From Antedon mediterranea (Eukaryota; Echinodermata; Crinoidea; Comatulida; Antedonidae), in NCBI RefSeq assembly GCF_964355755.1, contig NC_092671.1:26594070-26658069 (forward strand): a stretch of DNA of 64,000 nt. Reading direction: 5' to 3'. The notes beneath the pieces are model-generated. The model was not told the origin of the DNA, did no database searches, and saw only the letters and a list, made by a program, of their open reading frames with translations. Both the position numbers and the translations under genes were made by a program. Shown one piece after another: positions 10,050-24,006 of the stretch. The stretch's first letter is position 1, and each line of letters starts with the position of its first letter.

Positions 10050-13000
10050 TCAATGTTGTACCATGGTGATTCTGTTTGGTGGTGTGTTGCGTACAGTTCT
10101 TGTTGGTGCTCCCACCACTTTTGAACGCTGCTTTGGATGTGCTTGGTCCATTGCTTCTTCCAATGTATGCTGTAAACAATAAAACATTATAAATTTAACA
10201 TCTTAATCACTTGGTAGTAAAATGTTCACCTTCACTTACTGGAGGACTAATATATATCCTGAAATGTCATTATTTATAAACATCAGTTTTTAGGACAACA
10301 TTAAATTCAAACAAGTATCTAGATACCAAAAGATGGGGAAAAAATATTGGGAAAAAATATTGGGAAAAAAGGCAAAGTTTATAGCAAAACTGATAAAAAA
10401 AACAACTGGAAACCTACCCGCCTAACAGTCCTCATTCGTGCATTGTAATATGGGGCCGAGTCCGGATTCTCCATTAACAACTCTTTCTGCAATCTGTCAA
10501 ATTTCTCACCTTCATCTTCAGGCTACAAATAAGAAATAATTATACACAAAATTTAAACTAGATTTGTATTCAACATGGACGAATGCTAGATGGGTGATCC
10601 TTTTAGTAGCACAGATCACCTTAAAATTCATTACTGGTTCGATAAGGAAGGTTGTGACAGTCAGTCAGATCCAAACAACTTTTTTTGGGTGTCTAGACGA
10701 AGTAATTTTTTAAATATAAAACAATGTTAACAGTTAGTGCCTTTAATTTACTAATTTAAATTTGGATCGTGCAGACCTTCAAAGTCGGTCACACATTTTC
10801 CATAATGCACATCAGTATATGCCATGATTGTGAAAGCAAATGGCATACCTATTGATTACAATATAGTGCCATAGAAGGAACAATCTGTGCTGACCAAAGG
10901 GTTGTCAAAGTACTCTGTCTAAAAATAGTCAGGTTGAAACTTAACCAATCGCACTGGTGGCTACGGCCCTGCTATAAATACTGATGCCTGATATTTTTGT
11001 TAGTGTAATCTATGGTTTGGTCATGCTATTTAAAGTCTCCAAATATTTGATTTATCCAAGTTGGGACCACCTCTTTGTCTTACCACATTGTTGTAGATTG
11101 TACCAGGTCTAATACCAAATCCAGCTTGATTACTTGTCACAACCTCTTCACCATTTGATAGAAAACTTGAAGTATACCAATTATCAAATTCTGTATCAAA
11201 CAAAGTTGAATTTATGAGTTTAGCAGCATACTGCAATTGGTAATTTGTCTCCACATGACTATCGTGCCATTTATTCTGTATTTATCTTAATGAATGATTG
11301 TGTATGGTAGCATAACAATGTTGTGTTCATTGTTATCTCCAACGATGGCATGGCAGTAGTCTGGGTTCCAGACAGAGTTTTGTCTTAATATTAGTAAAAA
11401 GATAAATATTTTGGCACATATGGCGTTTCATACGTATACTACTTGATTTTGGATACTCCGTCTGGGGAAACACACACAAGTCACGTGGTTTGACACCAAG
11501 AATTCTTGGTGCATACGATTATCCGGTTGACTAGTTTCAGCTGCATGCGATTGGCTACTCACTCGTACACTGTTTTAATATTCATATTTCGGAATTTCAA
11601 AGACTCAACAACTAAGATGATGCGCATGCGCTATGTTACGTTTAGACAATGTGTACTTGGGTAGTTTCTGAAGGCTAGAAATTATTTTATATGCCAGTAG
11701 TTTGGTAAACATTTGATGGGATTTTTCCCAAGAACATGAAAACTATCTTGATATGATAGGCTAGCTTCTCCGCAAATCAAACATTGAATGGATCATTTAT
11801 TACGCGGAGATAATTTTGATTTCCCACCCAGACCCTGTCCTGTTCTGTGTGGTGTGTAGCCCTGTTGTGTGCCGGTGGTATGTAGGCCTACTTTATTGGC
11901 GTTTTATTTGGCAGGTCATACGTGCGAGTTGAGTAGGACCTACTAGAGGCCTAGGCCAAGGACTAAACAACTAATAAACAAAACAACTTGGCATTACGAT
12001 TTAGTATATTTCAACAGTCTCGATCGTACATTCAGCACTGTCCGTACTCGATCTTTTTCATTTTGAAACAAAATGATCATTGGTTGATTCGAAATCCATA
12101 TTTACATACCGCCCGCCCCATATAGCCAAATACGGTATGATAACCTACGTCATTCTTATCGGATGTTTGCGGTCTGCAAATCGATTTCTATACGTGTTTC
12201 ACAAGTCTGTATTTTCAGACAAAAATCGCGGTCGAAATAAAAACAAATAAATTTAAAAAAAAAGATAATACAGACTTGGGGCAAGTCTAGCATGGCAGAT
12301 ACAGAGCTTGTAATTAGCAGAAGGAAAAGCCTGGAAACTTTCCCCCTAAAACATGGAAATGTCATAAGCAGTGCTGTCTGCAGCATTTTAAATAGGGGCC
12401 CAGGGCCTAAAGATTGTAAACTTAAGTGCTGAGCCTAACCTATGCAATTGCAATTTTCGAAATTTAGGCCCCAATCGCTTGGATCTACCTATTATAACAA
12501 AATCTTGAAATACAGTATACCTGATATCAATCTTTGCCTGCATTGGTCCACTAATTTCTGGCAATACTGTACTTCAGATTTAATATTTCGTAATTCTTCA
12601 TAATCACTGCGATATGACGCTTTCAGCTCTTTTAACTTTTTAATTAGCTGGAACTCATCTTCACTTATTACCATCTCACCATTTTCTGGTGTGAATTCAC
12701 CTTTAAACAGAATTTTATTGTTAATTTGCATTATGTTATGTGAAATACTTTTAGGTGCTTGAAATGGATCAGGCTATCAGCATAGTCACCCGTGCATGTA
12801 TTTTCTATCTGCAAGTGGACTCAGTATTGTCTATTATTAAGGTTGTCCATTCATTCACCTTCATTCTGTTGCCGTATACGGTACACAGGATAGATAGAAA
12901 ACTTTTCATTAAAAATAATTACCTTATAACCTTAATTTATTTTGTAATGCTTCAGTTGGTTTTTTTTTAAATTGAAATCCAATGAAACTTTTCTACAAAT

Positions 13001-16000
13001 TGGTAATCTTTCTTAATCTGTCTTACCTTGTTCCATTCGATCTGTCTTCATTTTCTCAATCGCCATTCTTGTGTTGTCAATTTCTTGTTTTGTAAGGTTT
13101 ATCATCTTAGCAAGCTCACGGCACTCTTTCTTCTTGGTACCAAGAATGTCTAATAAAGAAAATAATAAATTGACATACAAAATATATAAACAAAGAAAAA
13201 CAAGACAGTAATATAACAGAAACATATATCCCGCTCTTTTAAGAAGTATCCTTCAATTCAAGGAAAGATGTGTTTTCTATTTTTATCTATATACCTTTAT
13301 TTTCCACAAGTATCCTGTTTATCTCGGAACCTTTCTCTTGTTTAAAGTCTTCAAAAGCCACAGTCCGTGGTGGAGGTGTGTTGGGCCTAGGCTGGGGAGC
13401 TGTCTCGGATCCTGGATGCATTGAATCATTAGCTGAGCTGGAGTCTACTCTTGTGTTTGAGTCGCGTGTCTCAACAGCCACTCTTGGAGGAGTAGATCGC
13501 TCTGTTTGCTGTGTACTGGGGGCCGGACTTACACCTTTGCTGGGCAGTGGGCTAAAAAAACAAAAACTCAATCATGAAGTGGTCTTTAGGCCCTAATAGT
13601 AATTATCAGTCAAATACAGTTTAAAATGAGTTGGTAGGCAAATATGGTGGATTTAGACTGCCAAAACTAAGATTTTGACAACTCAAAGTATCAAACCTGT
13701 GACTGCTGCTGTTGCAGTAAAGGCCTACAGTTATAGGAATGTAATTGAACATGTTTATACAATACTATACCTGGCTCTTTCTTTTGCCTTCTTGCTTCTT
13801 GCTCTCTTTGTGGCTGAAACAACAGCCGAGTGTGTTGGTTTTGTAGGTGAGGGGGCAATACCAATGCCAAAATTCTGATTGTCTGGTTCACCTACATATG
13901 TTGCATTGCCTTCTTCATCGAACACAACACCAGCCTATAAGAATGACAAATATCATAAAATTTAAAGCATCAATCTAAAAATCTGAAAACTGGCTATTGA
14001 ATATTTACACCCAAGTGAAAAGCTGATAAGTTTTTAACGTTCTACAATATTTGGCAGGAGGTACAGTTAACATGGATTGAAAAAACATAGAATTAAAATT
14101 TTTAAGCTTTGATCCCACTTGGATGCAATAAAATGAAGTAGGCACAGCGAAAGTGAGTTGATAAAAACAACCAACAGTTAGGCTGATGCATCGTGATGGT
14201 CAAATTACTTGCAGTGCACTTACGTTCTTGTTTTGCATGCAATTGGGAATACAACTTTACCTTTTGAGCAGCAGCAATGGAGTTGGGATCTGTCTTGTCA
14301 ATCAATGTGTATTTTACTCTGAGCCTTCCTTCTACCTCGGACTCCATCTGGTTCACAAAGGTTTTAAATGCTCCAAACACACTTTGAATCTGACGAATAT
14401 TGATCACATCAATCTCTTCCAAGGACCCATCTAAATACCTTCGAACTTGATTCTGTATTTCATGCTGCTGTGAGTCTGACAGGGGCTCATAAGTCACTTG
14501 GCCTCTGTTTGCCTGTGGAAGATGTGTATTGATCAAGTTATTTTAATAAGAATTAATATTGCTCTTTGACATAATGAGTACAGTTGTTTAGGTTTAGACA
14601 AAGTCTTGACTGTTACAGTGTATTAGTAATCTTGTATAATGTGGCACTCATACCAGTGTGTCATGCATTGCCAATTCATGCTTCAAATGTTTAATCTCCT
14701 TCTCAAGCTTCTTAACCAAGAGAACAGGGTCATAAAACTCGTTAATAGCAGGCTCGTTGGCAACACACATCATCCTAGTTGCAAAACGCAAGGTTGATAC
14801 TGTCTCTTCAATCTGCTCTTTCTCTGCCCACACATTAGCAATCATTATTGTGTTGCAGTTACCACCTGAAAAACAATTTAGGAAGTAAGAAACTGGTCTA
14901 AACTGAGTTTAAACATTAAGAAAGCTAGTCCTCTCATTGCACACCATATCTATGGTATGTGTCGTCCACAGCTGCCTGTGCGCAATTCAGGCCAGTAGTC
15001 TGCAAGTCACAGGCTATTCCCTATCTACATTTGCAAACGTATTAATATATGTCTGCATCAAGATAATATGTATATTCATCAAGCTTAAGTTAGTGCATGC
15101 TTCATTTACTCTCTATTCATAGTTAAGCTTAGTTACATTTTTTTTTCACATTATTGATTGTCTCCATCCCCGAAACCTCGACTAAGAAATACCGGAATGG
15201 TGTCCGGCGGGGGATAGTTTATTAACATTAGTTAAGGTCTAATGTAAAGCACCTAGAGGGGTCAGTGATCCATTAGGCGCTATATAAATACTGTTTATTA
15301 TTATTATTTATCAACGTAACAACCCCACCAACATACCTATTGAGTCCTTCAAAGCATGAGTTAATTTAGTTTGGCGATATGGAATATGCTCCCTTCTTTT
15401 GTCTGTCAAAGCTATGATTGTCTGTTCCAGGAATGTTAATGACTTGTTGATGTACATGGCTTCTTGTTGTGTCTTGCCTGCAGACTGTAATTACAAATTA
15501 TTTTGAATACATTAATAATGAATAGCCATTGATTGGTTAATTATGTATCACATGGATATTATTACTATACTATTTGTTTTTAAATCGGAGCGCTTGCCTA
15601 GCTTACGACATTGATTCAAGATGAAAGCAGCAGATTAATTGACTAAAATTTTACTTTAGAACAGTCGGTGTTTTAAAGTACAAAGTATTTCAATCGTTGG
15701 AAAACTGACTGTTCTATTTAACTTTGAGAGACGGAAGCATCACTCATAAATGTTGCTAGCTCACCCCTGTTTTGCTGAGTCTCTCAGATCCAGCTAGATC
15801 AACAAGATTAAGTTTGCTTTTCATGTACTTAGCTGATGAATCTGTACGTGACCGAGACTCAATGTGAATTGTGAAGATACAATGTGACCGTGAGGATGCC
15901 TGATTCAGTGAGTGTGCTGCAATTGCCCGATTAGTTTCACCCTAAAAAACAAGAACAACATTAAATAAAATATTGTTTGTGGAACATCTACAAAAAATAT

Positions 16001-19000
16001 TAATACAGAAGAAGCATCTTTTAGAGACAACTCATACTTCTTCTATTAAGGGGAAATGTTCTTGTGAAATGAACAAATGAAATATACAGAGGACACCCCT
16101 AGAGAAAATTATTGGGTGATGAAGATGTCCCCTTAAATAGGAGTCAATGTTACTGACTAAGGTCTATGTGGCCTTGGTTGTTTTTAGGAACATCAAACAT
16201 TCTAATGATAGAATCCTTACCTCAAATAAGAGATTGAGAGCTTCTTCCTCATTGTGGGCAAGATGATGGGTCAGACCTTTGATATTGATTCCAAACTCAT
16301 CTTCTGTAATGGTCATTTGTGGCCCGTACTGGATAGCATCTGGTAGCGTTGAAAGTAAATCAAACATCATCTCATTGTAGATTTCAAGATAAGATATTCT
16401 GACGGTGACCGCATTGTCTTGACGCTCTTCAATTTCACGATAAACCTACAAAATATAAACATAAACAAGCATACTTTTAAGATCTCTAAGATCTCTTACA
16501 CTTACAGTACGTTGCCTTTAAATATTTATATTATATCCATATCAATAAACTCTCTTGAAAGAGAACTCTTTGAAACTTTCTCAAACAATAATGGTCCCAA
16601 TTTTTGTCTTACTGCATAACTAAAAGAATTCTTTACACCAGACTTTCTGAATATTTTGTGCTACCTGAAAAGGTGTCTACTTTTGGGATAGTTTACTGTA
16701 TAATCACAACTTTGCAGTATTCTGATTCTCACCTGTGCCAGTGCTCTTGGTATCAGGCCTCGATGTCTGAAGTTCTCTGTGGCACCTGTCATTGTAAATG
16801 TTTTTCCAGCACCAGTTTGTCCATAACAAAGCAAGGTACCTACAGACAAATTGGAAAGTTAATGATTGATGGTGATTTGCAGGGATTTAATTTTAGATTA
16901 CTTTCCTAGAGCCAAAATAAAAATTAAAAAAAGGAAACAAAAGTCTCTCTAATTTACTGCACATTTAGTCCAGCAAAAGTACATTAAAAAACAAAATAAC
17001 ATTCTGTAGCAATTTCCAAGGCACTATGGAAAATACTTAGAATAAGGAAAAAAAATAAAGTGACATTTAAGCATTAGATAGCTCCTAGCTAATGGTAATT
17101 GTTAAGATCACGGAAACCTAGCAGCGGATAACCTAATGACAATTACGATGATAGTGATTATTACTGTACGTGCCTAAACACATCATATAAGTACCCAGGT
17201 ATATCATTCCAAACAAACTCACTTTCATTCATTAATTTAAATACGGTAATCCAAAAATTTGTTTTATGAGTTTTGTTTTTCCTGTATAACTTTATTTTTG
17301 CAAATTGATCTTGTCAAAATTGTACAAATAAGATACATACAATTACATAATATATTTTGAAATCAACCGGTTCATACACTTGGGATATAAAAAAGTTGAA
17401 TTACATCACAATTGTTGGTTAGGCAACGCAAATTTAGGTTATTCAAATATTAACTACTTAATAATTAATCTGAGATATATTTCTCCCACTAAAAGTCAAT
17501 TAGTGTTTGACATCAATATTCTTTATAATGGAAAAGAAATGAAGCAAACAATTGGTTCTTGAAGTAACTGTAACACCTTCATTGTTTCATTTGTCTTTTT
17601 TCACTCCTTTGTAAAAAGTAACTATTTGCAATAAGCTTCGAAATTGATTAGATTATATATAGATGGAATCAATAATTTCATAGCAAATAATTAGAACAGC
17701 ACACTATAGTCAGAAACTCTGCTATAGTGAAATGATTTCATAAAACGCCCAAGTTTATTCTTGCCATTTGATTGGTTAATTTTGTATTGCATGCAGTCCG
17801 GGATATATAATGCAACATTTATATAGTGCTATTTCATGAAGATCAGAGCGCTTTGGACTTGGATGTTACACCTTTTCAACAACATTATTCTCCCCTAAGG
17901 GTCCCATTGTGTCACCGGCAGTCAACTACGGCGCCATTACCTTTGTCCACAACAGTGGCTCAGTGTGAACTAGTACACTGGGGTAACACCCTACTTGTCT
18001 CGAAAGATATACTATTAGGTTCTTTAAAGCGCACACAAGCAATGTGTGTAGACTGGACCTATTATAGTCCTTATCTGAGAAGACTTGTTCTACCGCCAGA
18101 ACCATGGAGCGAGTGAGCATTGAACCCTTGCCAATGTTATGACTGAAAGGCTTACGGTTCCACTGTCTTAACCCCTCTGCCACACAGTATTACTTAGTTC
18201 TATTTAAATTGCATGGTAACAGTTATATATTCAATGATTCTATTTCTCACAGTCGACATCTTCTAAGAATTGTTGAACTTTTAGGCCTACGGTGCACCAT
18301 TTATAACTGTTTTCTACTCCACAGACAAAATTGGAACGCTGGCTTACTTCGCTATTGGAAGCAGTGTATTGATTTAAAAAAAGTTTATTTTAAAATAGTT
18401 TAGGTGTGTTGAAAACAATAATGAATAATTATAATAGTGAATGTTTGTATTCCTTGAATCATCAACATCAACTTCAGGTACAGATTTTAAACAGAGGAGT
18501 GCTATTCATAATAATATTTATCTTAAAAAAATTCAATTTCATATCATTTTAGCTTTCATTAGGGTTATTATTATTTGTATACCATATACGGTATTAAAAA
18601 ATTCAAACTGAGTTACAGTTTAAAGTGCTTCCTTACCATTGTAACCACTGAGCAAATTTGTAATCATCTCATTACCAACTGTCTCGTACACCTGCTCTTG
18701 TGACGCATTGTGAAGGATGCCATCCAATTTAAACGACCAATCCATTATTTGGTTATTAACAACTCCTTGGTTTGAATCACGTTTACCATGAATAACAACT
18801 GCCTGAAAAATTAACACATACTGTAATTAACATCTTTTTCATTCAATATTGGAGAACTACCAAGAACATGAAAAAATGAAGAATAATAAAATCAGACAGT
18901 TATTTTTGCAGTTTATATTCACTTCTGTACAGTAGAGAAAACCGAACAAAAATTATTTCTATCATATAAAGAAAAACAGTTGAATTTAACCAAAAACCCC

Positions 19001-22000
19001 ATGGGCTTTCATAAAAATCGTCAATTGGAAGATTGATTATTTTTAAATCATTTTTATCAATTCAATTTTTGGTCAAAGTGAATTATTATGTCACATTAAA
19101 TGGCATTCATAAAAACATAAATAAATAATACAAAAATTACATGTCAGTACTATTACATTCTGTCACTGTAGCTAAATAAATATTCTGATATTTGTAATTT
19201 TGAAAATTAAACAAAAACTACTTATGTCACCAAAAATCAGACATATTCTTAATTTAGTGGCAAGGGTCAAAATTTCAAATTGTCTCATATTTTGTACATT
19301 GGTAGACCTTAATGTAAGGAAAACAGATATGTAGTTTGTTTGGTAAAATATCGCTTAGTTTTCGAGAAAATCGAAAAATAACGATTTTCCGTCAATTTTG
19401 TTAATTTTTGGTGTATAATTTACATTAAGTTTAACAGCCTCTGGAAGCCAAACGTAGCAACATAGCATTTTAATATTTTACAAAAAAATTTGATGAAATT
19501 CTAAGATTTTTACTAATTAATTACTAATTAGCATATATAAAACTCTTAAAAAGTAGGGTAAAAACAAACTCGTTTTATTTCATGTGCGACAAATTTTTTT
19601 TAAATACAAAAATCATCAATCTAAAGTATAGATACTAATATTTATGAATCAAGTAAAAAAAAATTGGGGAAACTATTTTGCGATCTGTGCCAGAGCCTCA
19701 AAGAAATTCAAAGATTTTATCTGTCGGCAAGATCAATCAGATGTACCTATTGTTCTCTATTTACGGATTTAAGGCAAACTTTACTACGAGGAACAAACTT
19801 TATAGGTAAACTGAAAGGTCCTGAATAATTTGGAATTACGTTTTAATATAAACACAAACTAAAAATAAATTTCTAGTCAAATTTTAACGACTAGCGCATG
19901 ATGAAATTAAGCAATTACTATCTGAGCTAAACATATAGCTTAGCTTCATCAAGCCTGTTATGATTTTTCACAAGGTGAATTTATTCGCGCGAATTGAACA
20001 TGTTTGCGTATACGCGCGCATGCGCAGTTTATTTTTCTTAACAAAGTTTTCCATTGGGCGTGCGTATACGCGAAAATGTTTGATTTGCGCGAATAATTTC
20101 GCCTAGTGGAAAACAGGCTTTACAACATAATGTTCTTATCTTCTCATATAGGGAGTTTTCGCACGGGCACATAAACTTAACGCTATTTTCCAAGCTCCGC
20201 CCAATTTGTAAAGAACTTGATCTGTGCGTGCGCAAGTATTACGAAAAACTTTAGTTACATGCGTCGAGAACCTTATTTCTGAAAAATAGCGTCAATGAAA
20301 AACGTTAACCGAAACATGATTAAACATGCCTACGCTTAGTCTCTAAACCCAAGGTATTCCATGATTTGTTTTAATAAGAGTGGCGTATATTGCGTGGGCT
20401 ACACTTCCCGTCAAAGCGCGAAATCAAAACGAGCAAGTACGTTAATGCAACTGTTCGCTGAACTCCGTTGTTATGCAAATGAGTAGAATGTTGACGTCAT
20501 CCGTTAACGTTTACGTTCTCGTGCGAAATGTCCTAATAATGTGTAGCCTAAACAATACATTATTGTTTTACCATTGTTATTGTTATTTTAAAGAATTCTC
20601 ACAGACACAGTTTTACCTTCGTTGCTACCTTAATCAATCGAGCAACTGCACGTGGAAACCAGCTTTCCCTGCCTATTGTGTCCAGTACGGTTTGCGACAA
20701 AAGTTGAATTTCTCTTTCTTTTTCCGTTTTTGAATCATCTCCATTTTCTTCGACTTCGTTAACATCTTCATTACTATCGTAATCATCATCTTCGTCATCG
20801 TCATCATGAACTGCGGCATCTTTCACTCCAGGAATGCCTCCAATGCCTCCAACTCAATTGCTGCCTTCATCTGCTCTGGATTTTCAATATCTTTTCCTGA
20901 ATTAAGATATTTATTCATGTGATTTTTTATACTGGCTACCTTGCGGTCACATGCAACCTTCCCCCCTTGAAGGTCCGAAAAATCAATACGTCGGATTGTG
21001 ATCTTAGTTTCTTTCGCTATCTTTGGTAACGAGAGTAATGTTAGGGCAGAGTGGTAGCATCCTGCATTATCTAGAGTGCAATAGATGGAAGCTGCCTCAA
21101 CACATCGTCGATGATTGCCACAATAGTAGTACTATCTTGACTGCAAGATTGAAATATATGCACAAACGTAAGCATCTGTACCTCTCTATCTTTATTCTTT
21201 TTCGTCAAGATTGTTATGTGCCACGGAAGTCCACGCTTTCCAAACCAGTCTCTTTAGCTTTCGCGGTATTTACGTGGTACAAACTTCATCGCCCAGTCTA
21301 AAACAATTAGGGCACAACCAGGATTCAAATCTCCTAAAATATCATGTCGTGCAGCGTCTTGGTTAATGGATCTTAAATATGGCTGCTCGACTAAGAATTA
21401 GGTCTACCTCACTATCGATGCCCGTAAACCTAAACATGGATCTGTGTGCAGCGATTTCCTTCTGGCATGCTTGTAAAGGTAGGACTTCAGTGCTCTGTTT
21501 GCGGTCTTTTCTATCGAATCCACAAGCCGCGCTCTGCCAAAAACCGATTTAAAAGAACATGAAATCTCCATCAGGCAATAATTATAAGAATTATTTTCAA
21601 CACGTCTTTACATTGTAAGACATGAACTAAAATGGATAACAAATCAGTTCCGTTGTCAACGTCAATGAAGATATCGTATCGTCTATGGAACATACGCAGT
21701 AAAGGGTTTTGTCTACTGTGGTTAATGTTTTGAAACATTCTCGTTGAGTAAGTTCGACCAGGTTCGACAAACAGGAAAACGATAACAAGTTAAAACAAAT
21801 GTGTTTTTAAGTTTTATGCTATGAACTACGAGAGGATGGAATGATTTATAATAATATGGTTTGACAAAGCATAAGCGAGTGATTTTTAGTTAATTGCTTA
21901 ATTTCGTATATTGTTTAGTAATTGAAATTTTACAAGAAGCGTATTTTAGTTTGTGTTTAAATTGCAACTTAATTCAAAATTATTCCAGGAACTTTCAGTT

Positions 22001-22941
22001 TATCTTTCAAGTTTGTTTCTCGTAATAAAAGTTTGGCTCAAAGCGACTTAGATTCCTAAATAGAGAACAATAGGTATTGTAGGAATTGATCTTGCCGACA
22101 GATAAAATCTTTGAATTCTTTACAACTTCGTGGCTCTGGCGCGGAGCGCATAATGGCTTCCTCAATTTTGTTTTACTTGATTCATAAATATTAGTATCTA
22201 TACTTCAAATTGATGATTTTTTTATTGAAAAAAAATTTGTCCCACATGAAAAAAAACTTTTTTGCCCTACTTTTTAAGAGTTTTATATGCTAATTAGTAA
22301 TTAGTTAGTAAAAATCTTAGAATTTCATCACATTTTTTGAAACTTTATTAAATTATTGTCAAGATGCTAGTTAATGTAAGTCTAAAATATTAAAACGCTA
22401 GGTTGCTACGTTTGGCTTCCAGAGGCTGTTAAACTTAATGTAAATTATACACCAAAAATTAACAAAATTGGCCGAAAATCGTTATTTTTCGATTTTCTCA
22501 AAAACTAAGCGATATTTTACCAAACAAACTACACATCAGGTTTACTTACATCAAGGTCTACCAATGTGGAAAATATGAGCCAATTCGAAATTTTGACCCT
22601 TGCCACCTAATGTTTGATTTTTAGTGACTGGCTCTCTTTAGTTGAATGATTAATGTTTTAATATCTTATTGTTTGTCATAAAATAAATTTTAAAAAGAGC
22701 TTATTTCATCTGCTTCGCTGCCGTCCAAAAATAAGTGGGATTATTATCAATGTTGTTGCAAAGGTTTATCTACATTTCAGGTTTTGCTTGAACAAATAAT
22801 TTTCATTTTCTCTAAAATATTCACATTATACTTAATATTCTTTACCTTTTCTTCATTTCTAAGATCTACCATGTCGTGAGCAAAGTTGGATGTTGGTCGT
22901 GTTCGTACGAACACGCGTACTTTACTTCGCTTACTCATCAT
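10050..22941 (-). CDS. KIF9: Kinesin-like protein KIF9, complete, 15 exons, 812 codons
   Basis: Exons on the minus strand: 22941-22846, 18802-18637, 16839-16733, 16445-16221, 15941-15765, 15484-15337, 14865-14654, 14512-14261, 13934-13771, 13551-13295, 13149-13027, 12700-12521, 11190-11084, 10522-10418 and 10169-10050 (stop TGA). All junctions are GT/AG and in phase. The N-terminal motor shows the P-loop GQTGAGKT (residues 94-101), switch I NQASSRSH (211-218) and switch II DLAGSE (246-251), followed by the neck [23 protein letters not shown]9-specific segments follow in order: [38 protein letters not shown], a coiled coil, then [40 protein letters not shown] and GIRPGTI. Human KIF9 has 790 residues. 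KIF9 is a plus-end motor of the ciliary central apparatus (with hydin), so a role in motile cilia or sperm flagella is expected. Two adjacent ATGs open exon 1 (22941 and 22938). Confidence 0.95.
15150..15308 (+). repeat. SINE-like 3' tail
   Basis: The segment contains GTAAAGCACCTAGAGG and GGCGCTATATAAATACTG followed by a TTATTATTATTATT microsatellite. This tail type is common at the 3' end of SINE/LINE families in marine animals. It lies in a KIF9 intron. Assigned from memory of the tail signature only. Confidence 0.45.
17830..18190 (-). repeat. tRNA-derived SINE-like element in a KIF9 intron
   Basis: On the minus strand, TGGCAGAGGGGTTAAGAC resembles an RNA polymerase III box A and GGTTCAATGC a box B. 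They are followed by non-coding DNA ending in GCGCTCTGATCTTC, a motif also present at 42424-42440. The segment is locally richer in GC than its surroundings. It does not fold into a complete tRNA as far as I can judge, so it is called a SINE rather than a tRNA gene. Confidence 0.45.
19953..20120. mobile_element. Palindromic MITE nested in the KIF9-intron transposon
   Basis: The ends are inverted: AAGCCTGTTATGATTTTTC at the left and GTGGAAAACAGGCTT at the right. They are followed inward by matching TATTCGCGCGAA / TTGCGCGAATAA and GTTTGCGTATACGCGC / GCGTGCGTATACGCG. There is no coding capacity. Its termini resemble those of the MITE at 37680-37946 (AGCCTGGTTTCC). Confidence 0.75.
20150..20534. 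mobile_element. Second MITE nested in the KIF9-intron transposon
   Basis: The left end AGGGAGTTTTCGCACG and the right end TCGTGCGAAATGTCCT are imperfect inverted copies, continuing inward as TAAACTTAACG / CGTTAACGTTTACG. About 385 bp long, no open frame, CpG-rich relative to its surroundings. Confidence 0.6.
20590..21300 (-). pseudogene. Broken DDE-type transposase-like gene
   Basis: The minus strand reads [20 protein letters not shown], then [59 protein letters not shown] and [20 protein letters not shown]. This chain of motifs, with aspartates in [15 protein letters not shown] and DFSD, resembles an uncharacterised transposase-like family repeated in many marine invertebrate genomes. A shift near 20855 moves the frame into [20 protein letters not shown], an acidic run. 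With the frame change and missing ends it is not functional. Confidence 0.65.
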
Positions 22942-24006
22942 GTATCTTAAGCTTCCACTGTAACAACTAAGAACCGAACCAACCTTTTGAAAAAATGATA
23001 CAATATGTTGGAAATTTACCAAATAAAATTGCATTATAAATAGGGTAAGGTAATTATTAATCTTCGCCCAGTATTGTCTGGTAGGGTTTTATGATAAATA
23101 TGATTAATTAAGTACATGCTAAACAATATATTTAAAGTTATTGTGATATTTAATTGTAAATTTTATAAATTTTGAATGTAAAAAACTGTCAAAATACAGA
23201 TGCAAAAACTGAAGACTGCCCTCTGTGATATACTGTAAATAATGTTTTAACTGATCTTTTTTTTTTTTTTTTTAAGTTAAATTTATCACTAAAGCATGTT
23301 TAGTACTTGACATCATTGTACTGTATCATAAAAGCCTACCAGGCAATTTCATTCTCCCTACCTGGTGATAACACCCTACTGGGCCTACATTAGTATAACC
23401 ATTAAATATACTAGGCTTAGAACACAGCAGTTTTCTTGTTAATTTTTTATCAAAACTTGTTCTGAAAACAAGTACAAATTTTTGCAACTTAAACTTTACC
23501 AGAAGCAGCAGTATCTGCTTAGGTTAATATACAAAGTCTGCTATTACATTACAGTACTTCAAGCATTTCCATGTTAATGGTGAAATAATGTAGCGCCGAT
23601 TGTTCATGTTGCAGAACACATTGTACAACAATAGGTTTTTAATTGGCATCTTGAAAATTAAATTTTTCGATTACGAAAAAAATGTTAAAAACATTTTTTT
23701 TATTTTGTTGTTGAATATATGCCATTTTAATGTCACATTCACACTAGTTATTCACTTAAAACAAAATCAAACAAATAAAAACAACTGTATTTAAAGTGAA
23801 AAATAATCAAATTGGCCGTTAGCCAATGTGTTTTTGGTCAAATTTTCCAGTTTTTTTTGTAATTATAATTTTTTTTGTCTTTGGAAGTAAATTACTTCAA
23901 TAAACCTACAAAATGGCATATTTAAAGTCTGATATTTATCATAATTTTGGAGGACATATATTGCAATATTTCAACAAGTAAAGTCATGTTTACCGTACAC
24001 TATAAT

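Larger units (their letters stand above)
19226..22628 (-). mobile_element. 3.4-kb DNA transposon with ~0.7-kb terminal inverted repeats, in the intron between KIF9 exons 1 and 2
   Basis: The ends are inverted copies: GTCACCAAAAATCAGACAT at 19226 and, read on the minus strand, GTCACTAAAAATCAAACAT ending at 22628. Similarity continues inward through GTGGCAAGGGTCAAAATTTC, GCCTCTGGAAGCCAAACGTA and GATCTTGCCGACAGATAAAA to about 19945 on the left and 21850 on the right. The arms are therefore about 700-780 bp with modest divergence and small indels. The centre carries a broken minus-strand transposase (20590-21300) and two nested palindromic MITEs. No obvious target-site duplication flanks it (left flank CTTAT, right flank TGGCT). 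I cannot assign a superfamily with confidence. Confidence 0.8.

Noticed and set aside
13270-13596. 108-codon plus-strand open frame
   Set aside because: It is the reverse of a real KIF9 exon (13551-13295) and has no domain.
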